From Kordiimonadaceae bacterium (GTDB lineage Bacteria; Pseudomonadota; Alphaproteobacteria; Sphingomonadales; Kordiimonadaceae), in assembly GCA_030148905.1 (NCBI GenBank), contig JASBSO010000156.1, positions 1 through 37,133 of the forward strand: a stretch of DNA of 37,133 bases, read 5' to 3'. Every line of letters begins with the position of its first letter. Position 1 is the stretch's first letter. The position numbers and the translations under genes were made by a program. Of this stretch, positions 8,183-18,495 are shown piece after piece. The notes beneath the pieces were generated by a model. The model was not told the origin of the DNA and made no database searches. It saw nothing but the letters and a program-made list of their open reading frames with translations.

Positions 8183-8821
8183 GTGGAGATTGATGTCGTC
8201 ATCGATGTAGTGTGCCCGTGGTGCTATGTTGGCAAACGCCAGCTGGACAAGGCCCTGAGCCAAAAGCCTGACCGGCCGCAGATACGCTACCGGCCCTATC
8301 AGTTAGCGCCCGATATGCCGCAAGAGGGGATGGACCGGCGCGCCTATTACCGGCGAAAATTTGGTGACAATCCCCAGGCCAAAGCCGCCCGCCAGAACCT
8401 GCTTGACCTTGGTGACAGTCTTGGCATCGCCTTCGACTTTGAAAGCGACGTGCAGGTTGCCAATACGCTGGATGCGCACCGTTTGATGCGTTGGGCCATG
8501 AGCGCCGGGTGTCAGGAGGCCGTGGCCGAGGGCCTGATGCGCCGTTATTTCGAAGAAGCGCGTTTTCTCGGCGATCACGCCTTGCTGGTTGAAACCGCCG
8601 AAGAAGCTGGTATGGACGCCGACCTTGTCCGCAAGCTGTTGGCCGACGACACCGACAAGGCGCTGGTGACCCAGGACGTGCAGACCGCCTACCGCATCGG
8701 GGTCACCGGAGTGCCAACCTTCATCGTCGACAACAAGGCGGCGATTTCGGGGGCGCAGGACGCCGAAACCCTGCTGAAATTTTTTGGTCAGGTCGAAGCG
8801 GGGACAACCGCCGCCTCTTAA
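8183..8821 (+). CDS. DsbA-family (FrnE-like) oxidoreductase
   Basis: IDVVCPWCYVGKRQLDKAL CxxC-type start, ...TGVPTFIVDNKAAISGAQDAETL end typical of the 2-hydroxychromene-2-carboxylate isomerase/DsbA family. Confidence 0.9.
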   Translation: MEIDVVIDVVCPWCYVGKRQLDKALSQKPDRPQIRYRPYQLAPDMPQEGMDRRAYYRRKFGDNPQAKAARQNLLDLGDSLGIAFDFESDVQVANTLDAHRLMRWAMSAGCQEAVAEGLMRRYFEEARFLGDHALLVETAEEAGMDADLVRKLLADDTDKALVTQDVQTAYRIGVTGVPTFIVDNKAAISGAQDAETLLKFFGQVEAGTTAAS

Positions 8822-8867
8822 AGCGCGGGTCAGACCCGCCTTGTCCGGCCTTTATCCCGCCCGGCCT

Positions 8868-11800
8868 CTATCCCGCTTGGGCGATGTCGCCCAGCTTGCG
8901 GGCGATTTGCGCAACAAATTTCAACCGTTCGCCAATTTTGTCGGCGCGGGCCGAGATGAACAGGCTGTGGTCGGGGCGGATTTTGGCGGTGCGTTTCAAG
9001 GACGAGATAAAGTCCACAAGCCCCGCCGGGTTGGCAAAGCGCAGATCGCGGAAATTGAGCGTCAACCCTTTTGGCCCCGCATCCATTTTGTCGATCCCGG
9101 CGCGTTTGGCGTGCGCCTTGATGATCGTCACAGCCGCTAACTGCTTGACCGCGCCCGGCAGCGGGCCAAAGCGGTCGATCAGTTCGGCGCAGAAATCATC
9201 CACCGCCTCGCGGGTATCGAGGTCGGCAAGGCGGCGATACAGCGCCAGGCGCTGGGTGAGATCGGGGACGTACCCCTCTGGGATCATCACCGTTGCGCCC
9301 AGATTGATCTGCGGTGACCAGTCGAGGTCGCGCTCGGCCTCATCGCTGCCTGCGCGCGCGGCGGCGACCGCTTCCTCAAGCATGGACTGATACAGCTCAA
9401 CGCCGACTTCCTTGATATGGCCCGACTGCTCGTCGCCCAACAGGTTCCCCGCACCGCGAATATCCATGTCATGGCTGGCGATTGAGAAGCCTGCACCCAG
9501 TGTGTCGAGGGTTTGCAACACCTCAAGCCGGCGCGTGGCGCTGGTGCTGATGATCCGCTCTGGCGGGGTGGTCAGATACGCATAGGCCCGAATCTTCGAC
9601 CGGCCGACCCGGCCGCGCAGCTGGTAAAGCTGTGCCAGGCCAAACTGGTCGGCGCGGTACACCACAAGCGTGTTGGCGCGCGGGATGTCGATGCCGCTTT
9701 CGACAATAGTGGTCGACAGCAGCACGTCATAGCGACCTTCGTAAAAGGCGGACATCACCTCTTCGAGGGTCGAGGGCGGCATCTGACCGTGGCCAACGAC
9801 GAATTTGACCTCGCCGACTTCCTCCTTCAGGAAGCGCGCGACGTCATCCAGATCGGCGATGCGGGGCACCACGACAAAGCTTTGCCCGCCGCGGTAATGT
9901 TCGCGCAGCAAGGCCTCGCGCAGTACCACCGGGTCAAAGGGCAGCACATAGGTGCGCACCGCCAGCCGGTCAACGGGCGGCGAGGCGATGATCGACAGGT
10001 CGCGAATACCGCTCAGCGCCATTTGCAGGGTGCGCGGGATCGGCGTTGCGGTCAGGGTCAGAATATGCACATCGGCGCGCATGGATTTCAGCCGTTCCTT
10101 ATGCGCGACGCCAAAATGCTGTTCCTCGTCGACGATCAACAGCCCGAGCCGCTTGAACGACACATCCTTGGACAACAGCGCATGCGTGCCGATGGCGATG
10201 TCCAGCTTACCTTCAGCCATTTCGGCCTTGTTGGCCTTCGACAGCGCCCCTTTCACCAACCGCGACAACTGGCCGATGCGTACCGGCAGGCCGGCAAAGC
10301 GTTCGACAAAGGTTTGATAATGCTGGCGTGCAAGCAGGGTGGTGGGGGCCACCACGGCCACCTGGTACCCCGCCATAACCGCCAGAAATGCGGCTCTCAG
10401 CGCCACCTCGGTTTTGCCGAAGCCAACGTCGCCGCACACCAGCCGGTCCATCGGTCGGCCCTTGCTGAGGTCAGCAACCACATCTTCGATCGCCCGCAAT
10501 TGGTCGTCGGTTTCCACATAAGGGAAGCGCGCGCAAAATTCGTCATACAGGCCCTCGGGCGGGGCGATCAGCGCACCCGATTTCATTTCGCGCTGGGCGG
10601 CAAGGGCAATCAGTCCCTCGGCCATTTCGCGGATGCGTTCCTTCATCCGTGCCTTGCGCGCCTGCCAGGCGACACCGCCCAGCTTGTCCAGTTGCACGGT
10701 GTCGCTGTCGCTGCCGTGCCGGGACAGAATTTCGATGTTTTCCACCGGTACATACAGCTTGTCGCCGCCGTGATAACTCAGCAGCACGCAGTCATGCGCC
10801 GCACCTGCAGCGGTGACCGTCTCCAGCCCTTCAAACCGGCCAATGCCGTGGCTGGCATGCACAACAATGTCGCCAGGGGCCAGTGTGCTGGCATCGCGCA
10901 AAAAATCCTCAGCCCGGCGCGATTTGCGGCTTTTGCGCGACAGGCGGTCACCCAACACGTCCTGCTCGCTGATCACCGCCATATCGGGCGTGACATAACC
11001 GGTCTCCAGCGGGAACACGGCAATAGCGACAAGGCGGGTATTGGCGCGCCTGATCTCGTCCCATCTGTCTGCAACCGCAACCGGAGCCACACCGTGATCC
11101 TCCAGCACTGTTTTCAGCCGGTCTGCGGCTCCGGCGCTGGCGGCAGCCAGCACCACGCGCTTGCCGCCTGCGCGCAGGTTGTCGATATGGCCGGCGACCG
11201 CGTCATAGACATTAACCTGCGTATTGCCACGCTCGGGCCCGAAATCCCGCCCCTTTTGTGCGGGCCAGTTCACCACATCCTTGCCTTCGGGGACCGTAAA
11301 GGGCGAGAGGTTATGAGCATTCTGAGCCTTGAGGCGCTGTTGCCATTCGTCGTCGCTCAAAAACAGCGACGTGAGCGGAACCGGTTTGTAGATGGGGGCG
11401 GCAAGGAGACCGGCCTCTTTGTTGGCTGTTTTGTTGCGCTGGTCGTATTGCACTTTGCGGGCGTCAAAATAATCGGCCACGGCGGCCTGGCGCTCCTGCG
11501 CGACCTCGCTCAGTTGGTGGTCCAGCACCACATGCGCGCCGGGCAGGTGGTCAAACAGCGTCTCAAGCCCGTCATGAAAAAACGGCAGCCAATGCTCCAT
11601 CCCTTGATAGGGGCGACCTTCGACGACGCTGTCATATAAGGGGTCACCGTCTTTGTTGGGGCCGAAAGCGTTGACATAATTGCGGCGGAAGCGCTGGCGC
11701 GCCTCCTCGTCAAAGGGCGCTTCGCTCGCCATCAACAGCGTCAGTGTGTTTGCCGTGCGCTCGGTGCGTTGGCTGATCGGGTCAAAAACCCGGATGCTGT

Positions 11801-12386
11801 CGATATCATCGCCGAAGAAATCAAGCCGCAGCGGTGCCTCGGCCCCGGCGGGGAAAATATCCAACAGCCCGCCGCGCACAGCAAATTCGCCCGCCTCGGT
11901 CACCTGGCTGTTGCGGGTGTAACCATTGACGGTCAAAAACCGGATCAGCGCATCCATGCCCATGGTGTCACCAACCGACAAATGCAGGTTGCCGGCGGTG
12001 ACCGCCTTACGCGTGGGCAGGCGTTGCAGGCTGGCATTGACGGTGGTGACCACCAGGCGCGGTTTGCGTGCCGGGCGGCTGAGCGCGGCAAGTGCGGCAA
12101 TCCGGCGCGAAACAATGTCGCGGTGCGGGCCCACCCGGTCATAAGGCAAACAGTCCCACGCGGGCAGGGTGATCACGTCTAGGTCTGGGTCGTAAAATTC
12201 GGCGGCGCTGGCGACGATATTGGCGCGGCTGTCGTCGCGGGCAATGAACAGCAAAGTCCCCTTGTTGTCGGCAAAGGCCCGCGCGGCAAGGCGCGCCAGC
12301 ATTTCGGCGTCATAGCCCGAAGGCACGCTTGCCAGCGTCAGGCCGTGCTTGGCGGCCAGGGTCGTTTCATACAGGTCGGGTGTCAT
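8868..12386 (-). CDS. mfd: Transcription-repair coupling factor Mfd
   Basis: 1172 aa; GDVGFGKTEVALRAAF, DEEQHFGV, TATPIPRTLQMAL, QLRGRVGRS helicase motifs plus CarD-like RNAP-interaction region. Confidence 0.97.
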   Translation of the reverse strand: MTPDLYETTLAAKHGLTLASVPSGYDAEMLARLAARAFADNKGTLLFIARDDSRANIVASAAEFYDPDLDVITLPAWDCLPYDRVGPHRDIVSRRIAALAALSRPARKPRLVVTTVNASLQRLPTRKAVTAGNLHLSVGDTMGMDALIRFLTVNGYTRNSQVTEAGEFAVRGGLLDIFPAGAEAPLRLDFFGDDIDSIRVFDPISQRTERTANTLTLLMASEAPFDEEARQRFRRNYVNAFGPNKDGDPLYDSVVEGRPYQGMEHWLPFFHDGLETLFDHLPGAHVVLDHQLSEVAQERQAAVADYFDARKVQYDQRNKTANKEAGLLAAPIYKPVPLTSLFLSDDEWQQRLKAQNAHNLSPFTVPEGKDVVNWPAQKGRDFGPERGNTQVNVYDAVAGHIDNLRAGGKRVVLAAASAGAADRLKTVLEDHGVAPVAVADRWDEIRRANTRLVAIAVFPLETGYVTPDMAVISEQDVLGDRLSRKSRKSRRAEDFLRDASTLAPGDIVVHASHGIGRFEGLETVTAAGAAHDCVLLSYHGGDKLYVPVENIEILSRHGSDSDTVQLDKLGGVAWQARKARMKERIREMAEGLIALAAQREMKSGALIAPPEGLYDEFCARFPYVETDDQLRAIEDVVADLSKGRPMDRLVCGDVGFGKTEVALRAAFLAVMAGYQVAVVAPTTLLARQHYQTFVERFAGLPVRIGQLSRLVKGALSKANKAEMAEGKLDIAIGTHALLSKDVSFKRLGLLIVDEEQHFGVAHKERLKSMRADVHILTLTATPIPRTLQMALSGIRDLSIIASPPVDRLAVRTYVLPFDPVVLREALLREHYRGGQSFVVVPRIADLDDVARFLKEEVGEVKFVVGHGQMPPSTLEEVMSAFYEGRYDVLLSTTIVESGIDIPRANTLVVYRADQFGLAQLYQLRGRVGRSKIRAYAYLTTPPERIISTSATRRLEVLQTLDTLGAGFSIASHDMDIRGAGNLLGDEQSGHIKEVGVELYQSMLEEAVAAARAGSDEAERDLDWSPQINLGATVMIPEGYVPDLTQRLALYRRLADLDTREAVDDFCAELIDRFGPLPGAVKQLAAVTIIKAHAKRAGIDKMDAGPKGLTLNFRDLRFANPAGLVDFISSLKRTAKIRPDHSLFISARADKIGERLKFVAQIARKLGDIAQAG

Positions 12387-12395
12387 AAGATGCGG

Positions 12396-12692
12396 TTATC
12401 TTGCGCGCAGGGCCCGCCCATCCTGGTCCCGTACGGCTTTGAAATGTGGCGTATCATAGACCGGCGGCACGGGCTCGTTCCCGGTGATCCAGCGCAGCAC
12501 CTGCTGGTCATTTTCTTCAAAGAGTTTTTCAAACCAGGCACAGTCGGGATGGTCGAAGCTTGCGAGGTGCGTGTCGATATAGGTGCCGAACAGCAGGTCC
12601 AGTTCCTTGATGCCACGGTGCCAGGCGCGAAATTTCAGCCGCCGTCGGCGCGTCTCAAGGTCGAGTTTTCCGTGCACTTGGTAATTTGGCAT
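12396..12692 (-). CDS. sdhE: FAD assembly factor SdhE (succinate dehydrogenase assembly factor 2)
   Basis: RRRRLKFRAWHRGIKELDLLFGTYID with RGxxE motif; position between mfd and recG. Confidence 0.88.
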   Translation of the reverse strand: MPNYQVHGKLDLETRRRRLKFRAWHRGIKELDLLFGTYIDTHLASFDHPDCAWFEKLFEENDQQVLRWITGNEPVPPVYDTPHFKAVRDQDGRALRAR

Positions 12693-12799
12693 GGGACACC
12701 CTTGTCGCAGTATTGGCGGGCCGCGAACCATAAGATAAGTTACGCAAAGTGCAAGCCGGAATGCGGCGCTGCGTCAGAAAAACCACGAAGGGCGGGGGT

Positions 12800-14890
12800 A
12801 TGGCCGGGCGACCGGAGAACTTATTTGGCTATTTTCGGGATGTCGACAGCCTTCGCGGCATTGGCCCGCGCTTAGCGGCGGCGCTTGAGCGGCTGTGCGG
12901 GCGGCGTGTGCGCGACCTGTTGTTTCATGCGCCCAGCCAAGTCATCGACCGCAGCGCCGTGCCCAAAATTGCCGATGTGCTTACGGGCATGCGCGCAACC
13001 ATCGCGGTGGAAGTGCGCGAGCATGTCCCCGCCGCCAACCGGCGCAGCCCTTATAAGGTGATTGTCGGCGACGACAGCGGCACGATGACGCTGGTGTTTT
13101 TTCACGGTCGCGGCGACTGGCTGAAAAAACAACTGCCCGTGGGCGAACAGCGTTATGTCTGCGGCGAAGTGGAGGATTTCCAGGGCCAGTGGCAAATGGC
13201 GCACCCCGATTATATTTTGCGGCCAGACGCGCTGGAAGACCTCCCCAGGATTGAACCGGTGTACCCGCTCACCGAAGGGGTGTCGAACAAGGTGATCCGC
13301 AAGGCGGTGATGCAGGCGCTGAGCACGGTGCCCGCCCTTGACGACTGGCAGGACACGGGCGCGCGCGACGCCGCCGGTTGGCCAAGCTTTAATGCTGCCC
13401 TTGCCGCGCTGCATGCACCGGAAAGTGGCATGGATTTAAGCCCGCTTTCCCCGGTGCGGGCGCGGCTTGCCTATGATGAAATTCTGGCCGACCAACTGGC
13501 GATTGCGTTGGTCAGAAACCGCGAACGGGCCCGCAAGGGCCGCGCGGTCACAAGCGACGGCAGCCTGACGGCCCGCGCGCAGGCGGCCTTGCCTTATCAG
13601 TTGACCGGCGACCAGCAAGCCGCCCTTGATGCGGTGGTGGCCGATATGCGGTCCGACAAGGCCATGCTGCGCCTGTTGCAGGGGGATGTGGGCTCGGGCA
13701 AGACCGTGGTGGCGTTTTTGGCGGCGCTGCACAGCATCGAGGCCGGGCATCAGGCGGCCCTGCTGGCCCCGACCGAAATATTGGCCCAGCAGCATTTCAT
13801 GACACTGCGTGCGCTGGGTGAAAGCGTCGGCATCAGTGTTGCGTTGCTGACGGGGCGGATCAAGGGCAAGGCCCGAGCGGAGCTGTTGGCGGCGCTCGCA
13901 GCCGGTGATATTGATCTTTTGATCGGCACTCACGCCATTATTCAGGACGCGGTGGTGTACCATGATTTGGCGCTGGCGATTATTGACGAACAGCACCGGT
14001 TCGGCGTGGCACAGCGGCTGGCGTTGGCGCGCAAGGGGGCGGCGGGCGTCGATGTGCTGGGGATGACGGCAACACCGATCCCGCGCACGCTGACGCTCGC
14101 ATTGTTTGGCGATATGGATGTGTCGCGCATTGCCGAAAAACCACCGGGGCGCAAACCGATCACCACGCGCGTTGTCGCCCGCGAGCGCTTGGACGCGGTG
14201 GTGGACAGCCTCCGACGCGCCTTTGCCCAGGGCGCACAGGCTTACTGGGTGACCCCGTTGATTGCCGAAAGCGCCAGCACCGATATGGCCGCCGCCGAGG
14301 AACGCTTTGCCCATCTTCAACAGCATTTTGGCGACAAGGTCGGCCTGTTGCACGGGCAGATGCTGGCCCGTGACAAGGATGCGGTCATGGCGCGCTTTGC
14401 CGAGGGCGCGCTCAATCTTTTGGTGGCGACCACGGTGATCGAGGTGGGGGTGGATGTACCGGCGGCGTCGATCATGATCATCGAAGGGGCCGAACGCTTT
14501 GGTCTGGCGCAATTGCACCAGCTGCGCGGCCGCGTTGGGCGCGGCGATCAGGACAGCAGCTGCCTGTTGATCAGGGGCGATCATCTAAGCGATGTTGCCA
14601 AAGAACGCCTGAAGGTCATTCGCGACAGCGAGGACGGCTTTTTTCTTGCCGAGGAAGACCTCCGCCTGCGCGGGGCCGGCGAGATTTTGGGCAAGCGACA
14701 GTCGGGCCTGCCGTCGATGCTGTTTGCCGACTATGCGGTGCACGGCGAGCTGTTGGCCCGGGCCCGCAAGGAAGCACGCTATTTGGTGGAGATGGATGCA
14801 CTCAATACCGGCGCGCGCGGGGCGGCGCTGCGCACGCTTTTGTATCTGTTTGAACGCGACACGGGGATCCGGCTTATGCAGTCGGGTTAG
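12800..14890 (+). CDS. recG: ATP-dependent DNA helicase RecG
   Basis: GDVGSGKTVVAFLAAL, DEQHRFGV, MTATPIPRTLTLALFGDMDVS, QLRGRVGRG; start chosen at MAGRPENLFGYF. Confidence 0.96.
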   Translation: MAGRPENLFGYFRDVDSLRGIGPRLAAALERLCGRRVRDLLFHAPSQVIDRSAVPKIADVLTGMRATIAVEVREHVPAANRRSPYKVIVGDDSGTMTLVFFHGRGDWLKKQLPVGEQRYVCGEVEDFQGQWQMAHPDYILRPDALEDLPRIEPVYPLTEGVSNKVIRKAVMQALSTVPALDDWQDTGARDAAGWPSFNAALAALHAPESGMDLSPLSPVRARLAYDEILADQLAIALVRNRERARKGRAVTSDGSLTARAQAALPYQLTGDQQAALDAVVADMRSDKAMLRLLQGDVGSGKTVVAFLAALHSIEAGHQAALLAPTEILAQQHFMTLRALGESVGISVALLTGRIKGKARAELLAALAAGDIDLLIGTHAIIQDAVVYHDLALAIIDEQHRFGVAQRLALARKGAAGVDVLGMTATPIPRTLTLALFGDMDVSRIAEKPPGRKPITTRVVARERLDAVVDSLRRAFAQGAQAYWVTPLIAESASTDMAAAEERFAHLQQHFGDKVGLLHGQMLARDKDAVMARFAEGALNLLVATTVIEVGVDVPAASIMIIEGAERFGLAQLHQLRGRVGRGDQDSSCLLIRGDHLSDVAKERLKVIRDSEDGFFLAEEDLRLRGAGEILGKRQSGLPSMLFADYAVHGELLARARKEARYLVEMDALNTGARGAALRTLLYLFERDTGIRLMQSG

Positions 14891-14920
14891 GGGCGCAAGT
14901 GCGGTGCGCGCCCCGCCGCA

Positions 14921-16072
14921 TCAATCGCCGGGGCAGCGCACCGGCTTTTCATAAATGCGGTAGGTTTTGTAATGCTCGCAGCCGATATCGACGAGGATAT
15001 TGCTCATGCCGGTATTGTCGTCGAGAATCCAGCCAAGCTCGCCCCAATAGGCCCCGCGTTCGCGGACATTGGTAGTGCTGTAATCGATCATCCAATAGGC
15101 CATCGCCGCACCCGAGACCGTGCGCTGATATTTCTGCTTTACGCCCATCAACGGCACCCGCATGCGGCCTTCCTTGCGCGTCAGGATGCGGCGGCTGAGC
15201 AGCTTGAAAATATTGAACGGAAACAGTTTGCCGCCGAAGTCGCGAATATCGTGGTTCAGGTCAGGGATGGTGATCATGAAGGCGGCGGGTTCGCCGTCGA
15301 CCTCGCAAATCACCGTGCGGTGCGGCTTGAGGATGAGTTTGAGCGAGTCTGCCAGATGCGTCGCCTCGCGCTCGGTAAAGGGCAGAAAGCCCCAATTGTC
15401 GGCCCAGGCGTCTTCGACGATATCGACGATGATTTTCACCTCGTCGCGCAGGTTTTTCAGGTTTGCCTCGCGCAGGACGAGTTTTTTGTTGCGCTCGGCG
15501 GCGCGGACAATGCGCTTGGTTTTCTCGGGAAAACCTTTGGTGAGGTCCAGTTCATAGGCCAGCAGGTCATGCGCCTTGGCAAAGCCAAATTCGGTGATCC
15601 ATGCGTCATAATCGGGGCGCCCGTGCGGCATCAAAAACGCTGGCGGGGTGTCAAACCCGTCCACCAGCGTGCCGCATTCCTCTTTTGACGACAGCGACCA
15701 TGGCCCCTGAATGCGCTTGGCCCCGCGCTCGCACGCACAGGCCTCCGCCGCGCCCAACAGCAGGTGCGCCACCTCTTTGTCCTGGGCTTCGAAATAGCCG
15801 AAATGCGCCAGATTTGGGCCCCATTTGTCCTGTGCCATCTCGTCGATCTGCGCCGAAATGCGGCCAACCGGATAACCATTGCGCTCGGCCAGATACAGCA
15901 CCACATGGGCATGCTCGAAAAACGGGTTTTTCTTGGGGTCCAGGCTTTCCAGCCGCTCCAGGTCGAGAGGCTGTACCCAATTGGGGTCATCCGCATAGAT
16001 GTCAGCAGTGACCCGGATGAACTTCATCAGGTCTTCTTTGCCGTTAACGGGGCGGACAACAAGATCACCCAT
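14921..16072 (-). CDS. GNAT-fold acyltransferase-like protein, candidate bacterial ceramide synthase (Caulobacter CCNA_01212/CC_1154-like)
   Basis: MGDLVVRPVNGKEDLMKFIRVTADIYADDPNWVQPL...NPFFEHAHVVLYLAERNGYPVGRISAQID; size and context with spt/acp/cerR suggest the ceramide synthase family. Specific assignment is inferred. Confidence 0.65.
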   Translation of the reverse strand: MGDLVVRPVNGKEDLMKFIRVTADIYADDPNWVQPLDLERLESLDPKKNPFFEHAHVVLYLAERNGYPVGRISAQIDEMAQDKWGPNLAHFGYFEAQDKEVAHLLLGAAEACACERGAKRIQGPWSLSSKEECGTLVDGFDTPPAFLMPHGRPDYDAWITEFGFAKAHDLLAYELDLTKGFPEKTKRIVRAAERNKKLVLREANLKNLRDEVKIIVDIVEDAWADNWGFLPFTEREATHLADSLKLILKPHRTVICEVDGEPAAFMITIPDLNHDIRDFGGKLFPFNIFKLLSRRILTRKEGRMRVPLMGVKQKYQRTVSGAAMAYWMIDYSTTNVRERGAYWGELGWILDDNTGMSNILVDIGCEHYKTYRIYEKPVRCPGD

Positions 16073-16106
16073 GATTTCTGTCCTTAGTGCGGGAAGCGGC
16101 TATAGT

Positions 16107-16874
16107 TTATGAGCCTTGCGGGGCCTGGCGTTTGTCGCGCGGCGAGCGGCTGTCGACGCCACCCGAAAGATTGGCAACCCAGGGGTATTTTTCGGCCTCT
16201 TCGGCGGTGTAGCCCAGATTGTTCACGGTCGGGCTGCGGCCTTTGACCTCGCTGCGCTCGTAAAACGTGCCAAACAGCTTGTCCACAGCAAAATTGGTAA
16301 TGCCGTAATTGCCATTTTCCTCCAGAAAATGGTGCATCATGTGGCGTTCTTTGAGATCGCGCAAAATACGGTTTTTCGGCTTGAAGTTCAGGTGTTGAAT
16401 ACAGTGCACATATTCATAGACCATGGTCAAAACCAGCCCGGTCATATAGCCAATAATGGCCCCGCCCCAGCCGTCGATCGCATAACCGAACGGCATGGTG
16501 GTCAAGGCAACGCTGGGCAAGGTGGTGTAAAGCGCGCCGAACAACACCTCAAGGTGATGCGGGTCCTGATGATGATCATAGTGGATGCGCTTCCAGAAAT
16601 TTGCCGTCAGCGGTGATTTCCACAACCACCGGCCATGCATGATAAAGCGGTGGGTGATATACCAGAAAAACGGAAACAGAACGGCATTGACCAGCACCGA
16701 CAGCAACCCCAAACGCCAGTCCGTGATCAATAGATAGCTCAGATACCCCGCAATCAGCGTCAGCACGATATACACCTGCACGGTGTAATGCGTGAAATAG
16801 GCGCGGTTCAGATCCTTGATGCCCATCTTGTTGAGATAATGACTTTTTTGTCGGTACAGGCTTTTGCCAAGCAT
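16107..16874 (-). CDS. Sterol desaturase / fatty acid hydroxylase superfamily membrane protein
   Basis: Histidine boxes HRFIMH, HYDHH, HMMHH in a multi-span protein; start taken at MLGKSLYRQKSHYLNK. Confidence 0.88.
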   Translation of the reverse strand: MLGKSLYRQKSHYLNKMGIKDLNRAYFTHYTVQVYIVLTLIAGYLSYLLITDWRLGLLSVLVNAVLFPFFWYITHRFIMHGRWLWKSPLTANFWKRIHYDHHQDPHHLEVLFGALYTTLPSVALTTMPFGYAIDGWGGAIIGYMTGLVLTMVYEYVHCIQHLNFKPKNRILRDLKERHMMHHFLEENGNYGITNFAVDKLFGTFYERSEVKGRSPTVNNLGYTAEEAEKYPWVANLSGGVDSRSPRDKRQAPQGS

Positions 16875-16980
16875 ATGTCTCTCCGTCGGTGGTGGCCGAC
16901 CATCGCTACCCGGTGTGGCTATTTTGCGGCTCTCTAGCAGATTTTGGGGCCTGACAACAATCGAAAATCCCGTGATCGCG

Positions 16981-18495
16981 CTAGGCGCGGCGTCTGAACG
17001 CACCCAATTTTCCAAGGGCTGCTGCGTCGGACGCGCGAATGCCATAATTCAGTTGCAGCCACAGGCCTGCTGCCAGCGCCAGGATTGCGGTGGCAATCCC
17101 TGCGCCCATACTGCCCGCGTGGGCCCAGTTAGAGCCCCCCACCGCGACGGCAAATACCGCCAGCGCCAGCGCTGCAATGCGCACAAGGTCCCATGTCCAC
17201 AGCGGGATATTCAGGCGGTATGCCTGCAAAAAGGCCAAATATGCGGTCATATTTAACCCCAACGCGGCAGCGATGGCGGCGCCGTTTAGCCCGCCAAATG
17301 GCCCGTCAGACGGGATTAGCCAAAAGGACAGGCTGGCCGTCACCGCAATTCCGGCAAGGCCGTTCAGGGTTGGCACCAGCGGGTGGCTTAAGGCTTCGTT
17401 CAACGCGGCGGCTGGGCCCGTCATTGCCTCAGTCATGCGGCCACCCAGCAAAATGAGCGTGGCAAAATACGCCGCCGCAAAGGCCGGCGATAGCAGGGCG
17501 AGGATATCTTCGGCGGCAAGGATAAGCGCGCACCCAAGCGACAACGCAAGCGCCGCCGCCAACCGGGTGGAAAATTGCGCCATGGTCAAGACCGCATCGT
17601 CGTCATGGGCGCGCCGCCCCGCCGCTGACAGTGGGGCCATGACATAATCAAAGGCAAGGCGCACAACCTGCAACACGCTGGCGAGCTTTCTGGCGACGGC
17701 ATACAGGCCCGCAGCTGCCGCACCGCCCGCACCGGCGATCAGCGCATTCAGCATGAAGACGGGCAGTTCGCTAAATAATTTGCGGACCAGATTGACCGGC
17801 ACCAGCGCGCCGCCCAGTTTGACATGCTGTGCGACACCGCTGGCATTCAGGGCAAAAACCTGTCGCCACCTGTAATGTTTCACGATCAAGCGCAGGGTCA
17901 GCAGAGCGGCAAGGCCGACACTGATCAGGTGGGCATAAAACAAACCGGCGCTTGTTAGCCCCATACCGGCAAACCCAACCGCGAGCGCGAGCCTGAGGCC
18001 TTGTTCGTAAAATATCCGCACCTTGATTTCGGGCCCAAAGGTCCCTAGCGCCCGAATGGCCGAGGTGCCAACCTCAACAAAGGTCCACAGCGGTAACACC
18101 CAGACATAGATGCGAAGAATATGACGAAGGTGCGGCATGTCGTCCGGTGCGGCACTGATCAGCGCACCAAGCCTGTCAGCATTCAAAGCGGTGACGAGGG
18201 CAAGGCTCACGGCCAAAACGAGGCTGACAGTCAGCGCTGCACGCAGGGCGCGGGCTTGCGCATCTGGGGTTTCACCCGGCACAAGGCGCTGGAGGACAAT
18301 CGGCTGCGCCCATTCGGTGATGGCTGTCATCACCTTCATATAACCCCACAACACCGCAAACAGGCCAAAGCCCTCAGCACCATAAAGCCAGGCAAAAACA
18401 ACGATGGAAACTGCCTCGATCAGGGCCCCCATGCGGCCCAGGAGGGCGGCAAAAAACCCTTGCGCGACCTTACCTTCTACCCCGTCAGTCGTCAT
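16981..18495 (-). CDS. MOP-superfamily oligosaccharide/lipid flippase (Wzx-like)
   Basis: ~500 aa multi-span protein; GAEGFGLFAVLWGYMKVMTAITEWAQPIVLQRLVP, KLASVLQVVRLAFDYVMAPL. Start ATG overlaps the stop of the upstream permease (18492-18495). Confidence 0.8.
   Translation of the reverse strand: MTTDGVEGKVAQGFFAALLGRMGALIEAVSIVVFAWLYGAEGFGLFAVLWGYMKVMTAITEWAQPIVLQRLVPGETPDAQARALRAALTVSLVLAVSLALVTALNADRLGALISAAPDDMPHLRHILRIYVWVLPLWTFVEVGTSAIRALGTFGPEIKVRIFYEQGLRLALAVGFAGMGLTSAGLFYAHLISVGLAALLTLRLIVKHYRWRQVFALNASGVAQHVKLGGALVPVNLVRKLFSELPVFMLNALIAGAGGAAAAGLYAVARKLASVLQVVRLAFDYVMAPLSAAGRRAHDDDAVLTMAQFSTRLAAALALSLGCALILAAEDILALLSPAFAAAYFATLILLGGRMTEAMTGPAAALNEALSHPLVPTLNGLAGIAVTASLSFWLIPSDGPFGGLNGAAIAAALGLNMTAYLAFLQAYRLNIPLWTWDLVRIAALALAVFAVAVGGSNWAHAGSMGAGIATAILALAAGLWLQLNYGIRASDAAALGKLGAFRRRA

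Noticed and set aside
9513-11639. 708-aa plus-strand ORF
   Set aside because: Lies entirely antisense inside mfd, whose helicase motifs are intact; composition typical of a high-GC shadow ORF.
13436-14584. 382-aa minus-strand ORF
   Set aside because: Antisense shadow of recG; no recognisable domain.
14890-14914. GGGGCGC...GCGCCCC inverted repeat between recG and the convergent gene as a terminator
   Set aside because: No T-run on either strand and partly expected from local GC richness; left unannotated.
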